This document shows positions 24,457 to 32,327 of a stretch of DNA of 40,234 nt, in pieces. This DNA is from Chloroflexota bacterium (GTDB lineage Bacteria > Chloroflexota > Dormibacteria > Dormibacterales > Dormibacteraceae). The first letter of the stretch is position 1. Each line of letters opens with the position of its first letter. The stretch is taken from contig VBEF01000066.1 of the NCBI GenBank assembly GCA_005881275.1, positions 1 through 40,234 on the forward strand, read 5' to 3'. The notes beneath the pieces are model-generated. The model saw only the letters and a program-made list of their open reading frames with translations, ran no database searches and had not been told where the DNA came from. The translations under genes were made by a program, and so were the position numbers.

Positions 24457-24467
24457 CTTAGCCTAAG
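24457..24467. promoter_or_regulatory. CTTAG-C-CTAAG dyad after a TTGACA box
   Basis: In the 71-nt gap before the histidine kinase, TTGACA (24451-24456) is followed directly by a perfect 11-nt dyad CTTAGCCTAAG. It resembles half of a DtxR/IdeR-type operator (TTAGGTTAGSCTAACCTAA), but is too short to claim that. No good -10 hexamer is seen at normal spacing. Confidence 0.25.
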
Positions 24468-24497
24468 AAGGCCGAGCGCCGCAGGCCCGGTGGCAGA

Positions 24498-25919
24498 ATG
24501 CTCGCCACCACGAAATACGGGCTTAGCGGAATGGGATCGCTTGTTCGCTTCGGACTGCTCGCCCTGGTGCCGGTGGTGGCCCTGGGAGCGGTGCTGGCGC
24601 ACGAGCTGAATGCGGACGTTCAACGGCGGTACCTGGACACGGCGCGGAGCAGCGCCACGCTCATAACTCAGGTCGGCATCCAACCGCTCCTCAATGCTCA
24701 GCAGGTGACCGACGGGTTCAGCCCGGCCGACATCGCGACGATGGACGAGAAGCTGCAGGGGGCCGCCCTCAGCGAGGAAGTCGACCGTGTCAAGGTCTGG
24801 AATCGGAAGGGGACGGTCGTCTACTCGGACAACCACGTAATCATCGGCAAGAGTTTCCCGGTGGACGACGACCTTGGCCAGGCGCTGGCCGGGAAGGCAA
24901 ACGCCAACCTCACCGACGGCCGCGACGCGGAGAACGCGGAGGACAATCTCATCGGCCCGTTGATCCAGGTCTACGTGCCGTTGGTCTTCAAGGGGAGCTC
25001 GTCACCGAGCGGGGCCTTTGAGCTGTACCTGCCCTACACGCCCGTGCAGGCGGCCATCGACCGCGAATCAAATCAGCTGTACCTGCTGCTGGCGGCCGGA
25101 CTCACGCTTTTCTACGCGTCTTTGTTTCCCGTTGTGCTGCTTGCGGAGCGCTGGAGGCGCCGCCTGCTGCACGAGGCTGAGGCGACCGCATTGGCAAACC
25201 TCGCAGTGCTCGAGAGGCTCAACAAGCTCAAGACCGAATTTCTGACCCGCATCAGCCACGAGTTCCGGACCGCAATGGTCGGGATCGAGGGCTTCAGTGA
25301 GGTCATCCGAGACTCGGAGCACATCGACCCACTTGAGGTGAGGGCTTACGCGAACGACATCCACCACGACGCCGAGCGGTTGGACCGAGCGTTCAACGAG
25401 ATGCTAGAGCTCGACCGGATGGAGAGTGGTCGAACCGTTCTTCAGGTCGCGCGGATGGACATCAATGAGGTCATCAGGGAAGTTCTCGAGTCGATTCGCC
25501 GAGACAGTCCGCAGCGTGTGCTGCTGGCCAGGCTCGACGATTCCGCCCCGGCGGTGCCTTGTGACCGCGAAAAGGTCGCCCAGGTCCTGGCAAACCTGGT
25601 CGGCAACGCGATCAAGTTCTCGCGCAAGGGCGCTGAGGTCGTGGTGACCAGCGAGTCGGACGCCGAGCAGGTGACCGTGACCGTGAAGGATCACGGCCCG
25701 GGGATGCCTCACGACTTCGACGATCGGCTGTTCACGGGCCGTCACGCGAACGGCGGTGGCGGGACCGGCCTCGGTTTGCCCATCGCGCGCCAGATCATCG
25801 AGATGCACGGCGGCCGCATCTGGTTCGACAGCGCGGCCGGTCAGGGGACGGAATTCCACTTCACGCTTCCGCTCAAGGTCAGACCCTCGCGCGAGCTGAA
25901 GGCGGTCGTCCGAACCTAG
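24498..25919 (+). CDS. Orphan membrane histidine kinase
   Basis: The 473-residue sensor kinase has one N-terminal helix (16-35), an extracytoplasmic sensor region to about 193 with a dCache/single-Cache-like pattern (VDRVKVWNRKGTVVYSD), and a second helix (about 194-216). HisKA follows with RISHEFRTAM, where His254 is the phospho-acceptor; the usual Pro after T is Ala. The HATPase has the N-box NLVGNAIKFS, DHGPGMP and GGTGLGLPIA. No response-regulator gene is adjacent, so its partner is elsewhere. Start may be ATG 24498 or ATG 24531; the later one still keeps the first helix. It stands alone after the lipid kinase/PAP2 pair. Confidence 0.92.
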   Translation: MLATTKYGLSGMGSLVRFGLLALVPVVALGAVLAHELNADVQRRYLDTARSSATLITQVGIQPLLNAQQVTDGFSPADIATMDEKLQGAALSEEVDRVKVWNRKGTVVYSDNHVIIGKSFPVDDDLGQALAGKANANLTDGRDAENAEDNLIGPLIQVYVPLVFKGSSSPSGAFELYLPYTPVQAAIDRESNQLYLLLAAGLTLFYASLFPVVLLAERWRRRLLHEAEATALANLAVLERLNKLKTEFLTRISHEFRTAMVGIEGFSEVIRDSEHIDPLEVRAYANDIHHDAERLDRAFNEMLELDRMESGRTVLQVARMDINEVIREVLESIRRDSPQRVLLARLDDSAPAVPCDREKVAQVLANLVGNAIKFSRKGAEVVVTSESDAEQVTVTVKDHGPGMPHDFDDRLFTGRHANGGGGTGLGLPIARQIIEMHGGRIWFDSAAGQGTEFHFTLPLKVRPSRELKAVVRT

Positions 25920-26006
25920 TCGCATCGAGCCGGCCTATGGCTCGGATCGAAACAATTGATTCGCTTTATCGCCGAAATCGACCTAGCCTCACGTTACTTA
26001 CACGAG

Positions 26007-26255
26007 ATGGGCGACACCGAAGCAATCCTCTACGGCTCAGCCGAATCGGGAGAGTCGACCGCGATGGTCGACCTCCTGAACGAGCTCGGCGTTCAGTTCG
26101 AGTATCGGGCCATCGACCGCGATCCGGTCGCGATGCGTGAGTGGGAGCAGCTGGACGGCGACCGGGTGCCGATGCTGCGGATGGGAAACAATTCGATCGT
26201 TCGAGGATTTGACCGGATCAAGCTGCAGCAGCTGTTCGGTTGGGTGGGCTGCTAG
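26007..26255 (+). CDS. Glutaredoxin-like protein without active-site cysteines
   Basis: The 82-residue protein (ATG 26007) follows the glutaredoxin/NrdH fold: strand EAILYG, helix AMVDLLNELGVQFEYRAID, and the cis-Pro strand VPMLRMGNNSIVRGF. Where CxxC should stand after the first strand it reads SAESGES, with no cysteine. The only Cys is the last residue. It therefore cannot act as a dithiol reductant in the usual way; a binding or regulatory role is possible. It lies alone between the histidine kinase (87 nt upstream) and a small membrane protein gene. A longer in-frame start at 25956 adds unconserved residues and is not favoured. Confidence 0.65.
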   Translation: MGDTEAILYGSAESGESTAMVDLLNELGVQFEYRAIDRDPVAMREWEQLDGDRVPMLRMGNNSIVRGFDRIKLQQLFGWVGC

Positions 26256-26295
26256 CCCGGACTCGTCCCTGGATTAGAGTTCGCGGTGGTCGACG

Positions 26296-26778
26296 ATGCC
26301 ACCGATTGTTCTATTTGGGATTCAGTTCACGCTCAGCCTGGCCGCTTACACGCTCATCGCATGGTGGTATGTCGCGCCTCGCCTGTCCGGACTGCCGCGC
26401 GAGGTTGCTTTGATGCCGCTGCTCTGGGTGCATGCCTTCCGCATCGTCGGCGGGACGATCCTGGCTCCCGGGGCTGTCGACGCCGCGGTGCCGGCGGAGT
26501 TTCGCACGATGATCGGTTACGGCGACATCACGACGGCCGTCCTCGCCCTGATCGCCCTGCTTGCGCTGCGCTATCGCCTGACCTGGGCCATCGCGTTGGT
26601 GTGGGTCTGCCTCACCGTCGGGATGCTGGATACAGTCAACGCCATCATCCAATCGATGCGTTTCAGCGTGTTCACCCATGGTCTAGGCGTGAACTGGGTG
26701 ATCGTGACGATGTATGTGCCGGCGCTGCTGGTGAGCAGCGTCTTGATCTTCATCCAGCTGCGCCGGCGCGCTGCTTAG
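26296..26778 (+). CDS. Small integral membrane protein of unknown function
   Basis: The 160-residue protein has about five hydrophobic segments: VLFGIQFTLSLAAYTLIAWW, a stretch around LMPLLWVHAFRIVGG, TTAVLALIALLALRY, LTWAIALVWVCLTVGML and VIVTMYVPALLVSSVLIFI. It ends in a basic tail (RRRAA), which would be cytoplasmic. No family could be assigned. ATG at 26296 is used; a TAGAGT box 17 nt upstream (26273-26278) could be its -10 element with a very short leader. It is followed by 90 nt before the PfkB gene. Confidence 0.7.
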   Translation: MPPIVLFGIQFTLSLAAYTLIAWWYVAPRLSGLPREVALMPLLWVHAFRIVGGTILAPGAVDAAVPAEFRTMIGYGDITTAVLALIALLALRYRLTWAIALVWVCLTVGMLDTVNAIIQSMRFSVFTHGLGVNWVIVTMYVPALLVSSVLIFIQLRRRAA

Positions 26779-26868
26779 GGCACCACAGACCGGGGGGCTC
26801 AGAGCAGGACATCCAGCCGGCGCGGCAAGATACTCACGCGGATTGGCACTAGGCTGTCACTCGCAAAT

Positions 26869-27780
26869 GTGATCAAGCGCCTTGTCTCGCTGGGCAGCGT
26901 GATCGTTGACCTCATCCTCGAGGTGCCCGCGTTCCCCGACCGAGGAGGCGACGTGCTGGCGTCGCAGCGCGGGATGGTCGCGGGCGGGGCATTCAACGTG
27001 CTCTCGGCTGCGGCCAGGCTGGGGTTGCCGGGAATCTACGCCGGCCAGCATGGAACCGGACCGTTTGGCGATCTCGTGCGCGCCGCTCTGACCGGCCAGG
27101 GAATGCTGGCGATCATGCCGCCGAGCCCCGATCTGGACACCGGCTGGACTCTGGCCCTGATCGAGCCGGACGGAGAGCGAACCTTCGTGACAGTCACGGG
27201 CGCCGACGCGGTCGTGGCTCCCGACTCACTGCGTTCGATCGAGTACCGGGACGGCGACGCCGTCTACGTCTCGGGCTACGACCTCGCCTACCCGAACGCA
27301 GGAGGCGCGATCGCCGACCACGTGGCGACCCTGGCGTCGGAGCTGGTCGTGGTCCTGGATCCTGGCCCGCTGGTGGCTGACATCGAGGCCGGGCGGCTCG
27401 CGACTGCCTTGCGCCGGGTGGACATCCTGAGCCTCAACAGGCGCGAGCTCGACGCTCTCGGCGGCCTGCAGCCGGTGATGAGCCTGGTCCGGCAGGAGGC
27501 CACCGTGGTTTTGCGTGAAGGACCCGACGGTGCGGCGATCCATCGCGCCGGGTCCACGCCCTTGACCGTTCCGTCGGTCCCGGTGAAGGCCGTCGACACC
27601 AGCGGCGCGGGCGACGTCCACGTCGGCGCCAACCTGGCCGGGCTGGCGCGTGGGATGACCTGGCCTGACGCGGTCCGCTTGGCCAACCGGGCGGCGGCTT
27701 ACGCGGTGTCGCGGCCCGGGCCCGCGGCAGGGCCCACCGACGAGGAGCTGCGAGAGTTCGGCGCGACCCGCTGGGAGTAG
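26869..27780 (+). CDS. PfkB/ribokinase-family kinase
   Basis: The 303-residue kinase shows the PfkB fold: SLGSVIVDLILEVPAFPDRGGDV, GGAFNVLSAAARLG (first signature), and the C-terminal signature VDTSGAGDVHVGAN with the catalytic Asp in GAGD. It should phosphorylate the hydroxymethyl group of a sugar or nucleoside. GTG at 26869 is the start; TAGGCT lies 13 nt before it, giving a possible promoter with a leader of only a few bases. An NCS1-type permease gene follows 42 nt later on the same strand. That pairing suggests uptake and phosphorylation of a nucleoside or related ribosyl compound, but the substrate is not readable. Confidence 0.9.
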   Translation: MIKRLVSLGSVIVDLILEVPAFPDRGGDVLASQRGMVAGGAFNVLSAAARLGLPGIYAGQHGTGPFGDLVRAALTGQGMLAIMPPSPDLDTGWTLALIEPDGERTFVTVTGADAVVAPDSLRSIEYRDGDAVYVSGYDLAYPNAGGAIADHVATLASELVVVLDPGPLVADIEAGRLATALRRVDILSLNRRELDALGGLQPVMSLVRQEATVVLREGPDGAAIHRAGSTPLTVPSVPVKAVDTSGAGDVHVGANLAGLARGMTWPDAVRLANRAAAYAVSRPGPAAGPTDEELREFGATRWE

Positions 27781-27822
27781 CATTTCGGCGCGCTCAGCAG
27801 TCGGTATTTGGGGAGGGAAGCA

Positions 27823-29277
27823 ATGGCGACTGAGGTGGCAGTCCGACCACGGGAAACCCTGTCGGTAGAGCAGAACGGCATCAACGTCATCTCCGACGCG
27901 GAACGAAAGGGCCGTCCTCGCGATCTGTTCTGGCCGTGGTGCGCGGCCAACATCGCGGTGCTCGGCATCAGCTACGGCTCCTTCTTGCTCGGCTTCGGGG
28001 TGTCGTTCTGGCAGGCGACCGTCGCCGGTCTTATTGGGACGATCCTGTCCTTCCTCCTGGTCGGCTTCGTGTCCCTTGCCGGCAAGCGAGGGTCCGCGCC
28101 GACGATGGTCCTCAGCCGCGCCGCCTACGGAGTCCACGGCGGAAGGATCCCGGCGGCCCTGTCATACATCCTGCTTGTTGGTTGGGAGACCGTCCTGGTT
28201 TCGCTCGCCACCCTCGCCACGGCGACGGTGTTCGATCGGCTCGGCTGGGGCGGCGGCGACGCAACCAAGATCATCGCGTTCCTGCTCGTCGCGGGCGTGG
28301 TCGTTTTCTCCGGCATCTTCGGCTTCAACGTGATCATGCGGCTGCAAGCGTTCCTCACCGTTGCGCTCGCGATTCTCACGGTGGGCTACGTGGTGCTGAC
28401 CGTCGGCCACATCAATTGGGGAACCGTGACGTCGATTCCCAATGGATCACCCCAGGCGGTGCTTGGCGCGCTGATCTTTGCCGCGACCGGCTTCGGCCTC
28501 GGTTGGGTGAACAGCGGCGCCGACTACTCGCGTTACCTGCCCCGTTCTGCCTCGAGCGCGGGCGTCGTAGCCTGGACGACATTCGGCGCGGCAGTTGCGC
28601 CGGTCCTGCTGGTCGTGTACGGGCTCCTGCTTGCGGCTTCGGACCAGAAGTTGAGCCAGGCGATCGGCTCGGATCCGATCGGCGCGCTGACCACCCTGCT
28701 TCCCACGTGGTACCTGGTGCTCTTCGCGTTGGTGGCGATCGGCGGCCTGATCGGCGGAGCGGTGCTCGACATCTATTCGTCGGGTCTGGCGTTGCTCACC
28801 CTCGGCCTGAAAGTCCCGCGCTGGACGGCGGCGGCGATCGACGGCGTGATCATGATTCTCGGCACCATCTACGTGGTGTGGTTCGCGAGCAACTTCATCG
28901 GTCCATTCGAAGGCTTTCTGATCACCCTCGGTGTGCCGATCTCTGCGTGGTGTGGTGTCTTCCTCGCCGACCTCCTCCTGCGAAAGCGCGACTACTCGGA
29001 GGCCGACCTTTACGACCCGCGCGGCCGGTACGGACCAATCAGCTGGGTCGCGGTGGGCACGACGCTGGTCGCGACCTTCCTGGGTTGGGGCCTCGTCACG
29101 AATGGTTTCGCCGCGTGGCTCAGCTGGCAGGGTTATCTGCTCAATCCGTTTGGCCTCGGACCAAAAGACGGTGGCCCTTGGACCTACGCCAACCTCGGCG
29201 TGCTGGTGGCGCTGGTCGTGGGATTCGCCGGCCAGTTCTTGCTGGCGCGTTCGCAGGTGCGCAGACAGGAAACGTAG
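27823..29277 (+). CDS. NCS1-family nucleobase permease (purine-cytosine permease type)
   Basis: The 484-residue transporter has about 12 membrane segments and the NCS1 pattern: RPRDLFWPWCAANIAVLGIS at the first helix, GKRGSAPTMVLSRAAYG in the substrate-site region, and later GWVNSGADYSRYLP, the conserved S-x-A-D-x-x-R-Y block, then DIYSSGLALLTLGL. Members import cytosine, purines, allantoin or hydantoins with H+ or Na+. ATG at 27823 follows GGGAGGGAAGCA, an excellent ribosome site. It lies 42 nt after the PfkB gene. With the purine operon elsewhere in the window it could supply adenine or another base; this is inferred. Confidence 0.93.
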   Translation: MATEVAVRPRETLSVEQNGINVISDAERKGRPRDLFWPWCAANIAVLGISYGSFLLGFGVSFWQATVAGLIGTILSFLLVGFVSLAGKRGSAPTMVLSRAAYGVHGGRIPAALSYILLVGWETVLVSLATLATATVFDRLGWGGGDATKIIAFLLVAGVVVFSGIFGFNVIMRLQAFLTVALAILTVGYVVLTVGHINWGTVTSIPNGSPQAVLGALIFAATGFGLGWVNSGADYSRYLPRSASSAGVVAWTTFGAAVAPVLLVVYGLLLAASDQKLSQAIGSDPIGALTTLLPTWYLVLFALVAIGGLIGGAVLDIYSSGLALLTLGLKVPRWTAAAIDGVIMILGTIYVVWFASNFIGPFEGFLITLGVPISAWCGVFLADLLLRKRDYSEADLYDPRGRYGPISWVAVGTTLVATFLGWGLVTNGFAAWLSWQGYLLNPFGLGPKDGGPWTYANLGVLVALVVGFAGQFLLARSQVRRQET

Positions 29278-29627
29278 GCAGGTAGACGGCACCCGCAGGC
29301 GAAAAAGAAGCGACCCCAACGAACCGCCTCTTCGACCACGGAGTCTGCCTTGCGACCACTCCGTGTCCGTTGAACGTGTCCCTTGGGGCCACGGCCAACA
29401 CTACACGGCCATGCACAAGGTGCCTGTCGATCTTTGTTCCATAGCCAGGCTACGGCCTGTCCCGCCACGCCCCAGGAGGCCGCTCGACTTTCCGCCAGGA
29501 CGTGACCGATCCGTCGGCGCGGCGGCACGATAATCCGCTTCCGACCCGTGTGCCATAGTGGGGCTTGGCCGTGTCCACCACGTCGACTTCCAAGTCAACT
29601 GGCCCGCAAGGCCGACCAACCGGCACC
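29278..29627 (+). other. 350-nt gap rich in hairpins, possible structured RNA or long leader
   Basis: No convincing gene lies between the permease and the dehydrogenase. On the plus strand I see a perfect 8-bp hairpin (29337-29344 with 29358-29365), TTGG/CCAA at 29383-29386 with 29395-29398, GCAC-AAG-GTGC at 29413-29423, and CAGGC-TACG-GCCTG at 29446-29459. The last is a C(UACG)G tetraloop, which favours RNA of this strand. GATAAT at 29529-29534 could be a -10 box for the dehydrogenase. It matches no tmRNA, RNase P, SRP or riboswitch signature I know. Confidence 0.35.
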
Positions 29628-30629
29628 ATGACCACAGCGGTCCTGCATGCGCCGCGCGATCTTCGAATCGAGCAGCGTCCGATTCCAGCGCCATCCGAAG
29701 GCGAGGTGCTGGTCCGGATTCTTTCGGTGGGAGTTTGCGGGTCGGACGTCCACTACTACGAGCACGGCCGCATCGGCGACTACGTTGTCCAACGGCCCCT
29801 GGTCCTGGGGCACGAATCCTCGGGTCGGATAGTCGGTGTCGGCGAGGGAGTCTCACCCGGCCGTGTGGGCGAGCGCGTAGCGATCGAACCGGGCGAGCCA
29901 TGCCGCCGCTGCGAGCAGTGCCGGACTGGCAGATACAACCTGTGTCCCAACATCCGATTCCACGGCACGCCTCCAATCGATGGAACGCTGGCGGAGTTCG
30001 TCGCCGTGAGGGCGGAGCTCGCCTACCCCGTGCCCGACGAAATCAGCGATAACGCCGCGGCGCTGCTCGAGCCGCTTTCCGTCGGCATCTGGGCGAATCG
30101 CAAAGCAGGTATTCAGATCGGGACTTCGGTGCTGATCGCCGGAGCCGGGCCGATCGGCCTGGTCGCGACAAAGGTGGCAAGAGCCTCCGGAGCGACGCGG
30201 ATCACTGTGACCGATGTCAACCGCAACCGACTGTCGGCGGCGTCGGCGTGCGGCGCCACCCAGGTTGCCGTCCCAGGTTCTGACAAATTCGCCGGCGAGT
30301 TCGATGCATTCATCGACTGCTCCGGTTCGCCGGCCGCGATCGATGCCGGCATCCGTTTGGTCAAGCCCGCGGGATCAGTCGTCCTCGTCGGGATGGGTGC
30401 AGACGAGCTGACGCTGCCGCTCGCGATCATCCAGCGACGCGAGCTGGTTGTCACCGGCACATTCCGGTACGCCAACACCTGGCCGGCCGCGATTGCTCTG
30501 GTCGCGTCTGGACGAGTCACGCTCGACGACCTCGTCACCGGCGAGTTCAGTCTTGCCGACGTAGAGAAAGCCCTGACCGCCGGCCGTGATCCGCACAGCG
30601 TCAAGGCAGTGGTGCGGCCTGCGCCGTAG
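29628..30629 (+). CDS. Zinc-dependent polyol (sorbitol/xylitol-type) dehydrogenase
   Basis: The 333-residue medium-chain dehydrogenase has the catalytic zinc ligands CGSDVHYYEHG (Cys37) and GHESSG (His62, Glu63), with a third Glu in LLEPLSV. The structural zinc cysteines are 92, 95, 98 and 106 (PCRRCEQCRTGRYNLC), and the nucleotide-binding GAGPIGL is followed by an Asp that favours NAD. The HYYEHG and structural zinc pattern places it with sorbitol/xylitol dehydrogenases, which oxidise polyols to ketoses. ATG at 29628 starts directly at the conserved MTTAVLHAP. A TTG at 29565 would add 21 unconserved residues. It follows a 350-nt gap that may hold its promoter and leader. Confidence 0.92.
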   Translation: MTTAVLHAPRDLRIEQRPIPAPSEGEVLVRILSVGVCGSDVHYYEHGRIGDYVVQRPLVLGHESSGRIVGVGEGVSPGRVGERVAIEPGEPCRRCEQCRTGRYNLCPNIRFHGTPPIDGTLAEFVAVRAELAYPVPDEISDNAAALLEPLSVGIWANRKAGIQIGTSVLIAGAGPIGLVATKVARASGATRITVTDVNRNRLSAASACGATQVAVPGSDKFAGEFDAFIDCSGSPAAIDAGIRLVKPAGSVVLVGMGADELTLPLAIIQRRELVVTGTFRYANTWPAAIALVASGRVTLDDLVTGEFSLADVEKALTAGRDPHSVKAVVRPAP

Positions 30630-30663
30630 AGCCCGAACTCACGAAGTTCCTAGCTCTTTCTGA

Positions 30664-30673
30664 GTGAATTCAC
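30664..30673. promoter_or_regulatory. GTGAATTCAC perfect palindrome before the glycosidase gene
   Basis: A 10-nt perfect palindrome sits about 34 nt before the probable TTG start at 30707, in the 77-nt gap after the polyol dehydrogenase. It could be an operator for a sugar-responsive repressor. No flanking consensus is seen, so it is only a candidate. Confidence 0.2.
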
Positions 30674-30706
30674 AAGAATGCATGCTGTCGTTTTGGCTTA
30701 GGGGAG

Positions 30707-31759
30707 TTGAAAAGCCTCATCGTTTTGGTCTGCATCGCGTGCCTCCTCGGCAGCGAGACGTGGGCCCAACCGCAATCTGATCCGCCTCTCGTCGGCTTCA
30801 GCTTCAGCCCGAACCTATCGGAGTGGGCGGGTCGTGAACCCGATGCGGACCTGCGCCGCCTTCTGACTGAAACGCACCCTGACCTCGTCCGTCTGCCGAT
30901 CTATTGGGACGCGGTGCAGTCAAGCCCTGGCGTCCTTGACTTCACCTCGATCGATGAGCTCCTCGAGGTGGTCGCGGAGCACAACAAGACATCCGCCGAC
31001 CCCACGCGCGTGGTGCTCACAATCGGCGCGCGCAACTTCCTCTACCCCGAGCTTCATCAGCCGGCCTGGGCTGGACCGCGCGAGCAGCCTTACATCAACA
31101 GCTCGCAGACAGGGTCGGACTATCGAGCCTACTTCGAGACGAGCATCACTCGCTACATGGACTCCCCGCTGCTCTACGCATGGCAGGTGGAGAACGAGCC
31201 CTTTGACCTTGTGCACAACGACATAACCGCCGACGACCGGATAAGCGCATCTCAGCTCACCTGGGAGATCGATCGCGTCCACGAGCTCGACCCCGTCCAC
31301 GACGCCGTCGTCACGACTTACAACGGATGGAACGTGACTATCGACATGATGCAGCTGTACGCGGCTCCGGTCTTGGCGCGACTGGGGGGCTCGAGCGGGC
31401 ATCCGGAGGAAGCGCTGCAGGCGGGCGATGCGCTCGGTCTCGACCTCTATGTCGACGGTCCGCCAATCAAGGCCGACTTTGCGACCGTGGGGCTCCGTAC
31501 CGTCTGGAAGCAGCAGGCAGTCGACTTCTGGGCCAATCGGGCTCACGGGATGGGCAAGGACTTCTGGATCGCCGAGATGCAGGCGGCACCGTGGGGCGAT
31601 GAGACAAGCTTCACGACGTCCGACCTCCTCAAGGGTGCAGCCGACTACCGCCGGGAGCCGGTCGACGTGGTGCTGATGTGGGGCGCTGAGACCTGGCTTG
31701 AGGATCCGATATGGCTTTCCGCCGTGACGCGCGCGATGGATTTGATGCGGTCGAAATAG
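30707..31759 (+). CDS. Secreted clan GH-A glycoside hydrolase-like protein
   Basis: The 350-residue protein starts with an apparent signal peptide (KSLIVLVCIACLLGSETWA), cleaved near Ala20. The mature part is a TIM-barrel of clan GH-A type: PDLVRLPIYWDAVQ, a NEP motif in WQVENEP with the probable acid/base Glu164, and WIAEMQAAPW with the probable nucleophile Glu290. This fits GH5/GH42-like enzymes acting on beta-glycans, but the family cannot be fixed. Start is TTG at 30707, with AGGGGAG abutting it, which is closer than ideal, so the true start may differ by a few codons. It follows the polyol dehydrogenase by 77 nt. Confidence 0.7.
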   Translation: MKSLIVLVCIACLLGSETWAQPQSDPPLVGFSFSPNLSEWAGREPDADLRRLLTETHPDLVRLPIYWDAVQSSPGVLDFTSIDELLEVVAEHNKTSADPTRVVLTIGARNFLYPELHQPAWAGPREQPYINSSQTGSDYRAYFETSITRYMDSPLLYAWQVENEPFDLVHNDITADDRISASQLTWEIDRVHELDPVHDAVVTTYNGWNVTIDMMQLYAAPVLARLGGSSGHPEEALQAGDALGLDLYVDGPPIKADFATVGLRTVWKQQAVDFWANRAHGMGKDFWIAEMQAAPWGDETSFTTSDLLKGAADYRREPVDVVLMWGAETWLEDPIWLSAVTRAMDLMRSK

Positions 31760-31801
31760 GCGGGTCGGAATCCGCTTCCATCGCGACTGGTTGATGTTGT
31801 T

Positions 31802-32302
31802 ATGACCGAAACCAGCCGGCAGTCGATCTATGACCTCGAGCTACCACGACTCAACGGCAAGCTCGAAAGCATGTCCGTGTATTCCGGGAAGGTCGTGCTT
31901 GCGGTCAACGTCGCGTCGCGCTGCGGGTTCACGCCGCAGTACGCCGGCCTGCAGGCGCTGCAGGACCGCTACGCAGATCGAGCCTTTGTCGTGGTCGGCT
32001 TTCCGTGCAACCAGTTCCTGCACCAGGAGCCGGGGACGGCCGAGCAGATTCAGGAGTTCTGCAGCCTCAATTACGGCGTGACTTTTCCCCTCTACGCCAA
32101 GCTGGACGTCAAAGGACCAAACCAGCATCCGCTGTATTCGATTCTCAGTGAATCCGCGGACGACGCCGGCAAGGCGGGCAACGTGAAATGGAATTTCGAG
32201 AAGTTCCTGGTCGGGCGCGACGGACGTGTCCTCCGGCGCTTCCGTTCGAAGGTCGTCCCCGAAGATCCCGCCATCGTCGGCGCGATAGAGTCACTCCTCT
32301 AG
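31802..32302 (+). CDS. gpx: Glutathione peroxidase-family thiol peroxidase
   Basis: The 166-residue protein has the GPx catalytic tetrad with Cys rather than selenocysteine: VNVASRCGFTPQY (Cys41), GFPCNQF (Gln71) and VKWNFEKFLV (Trp130, Asn131). Cys87 in FCSLNYGVTFP is the usual resolving cysteine of thioredoxin-dependent GPx, so it is likely a thioredoxin peroxidase despite its name. Length is typical for bacterial BtuE/GPx. ATG at 31802 lacks a clear ribosome site. It stands between the glycosidase (same strand) and the convergent sigma factor gene, 25 bp away. Confidence 0.94.
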   Translation: MTETSRQSIYDLELPRLNGKLESMSVYSGKVVLAVNVASRCGFTPQYAGLQALQDRYADRAFVVVGFPCNQFLHQEPGTAEQIQEFCSLNYGVTFPLYAKLDVKGPNQHPLYSILSESADDAGKAGNVKWNFEKFLVGRDGRVLRRFRSKVVPEDPAIVGAIESLL

Positions 32303-32327
32303 CCGCTTCGAACACCGGGCCGGGACG

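Noticed and set aside
29278-29627. tmRNA, RNase P RNA, SRP RNA or known riboswitch
   Set aside because: None of their conserved blocks (GGTTCGA-type end, GAGGAAAGTCC, GGAAG-type SRP loop, B12 or SAM boxes) was found on either strand.
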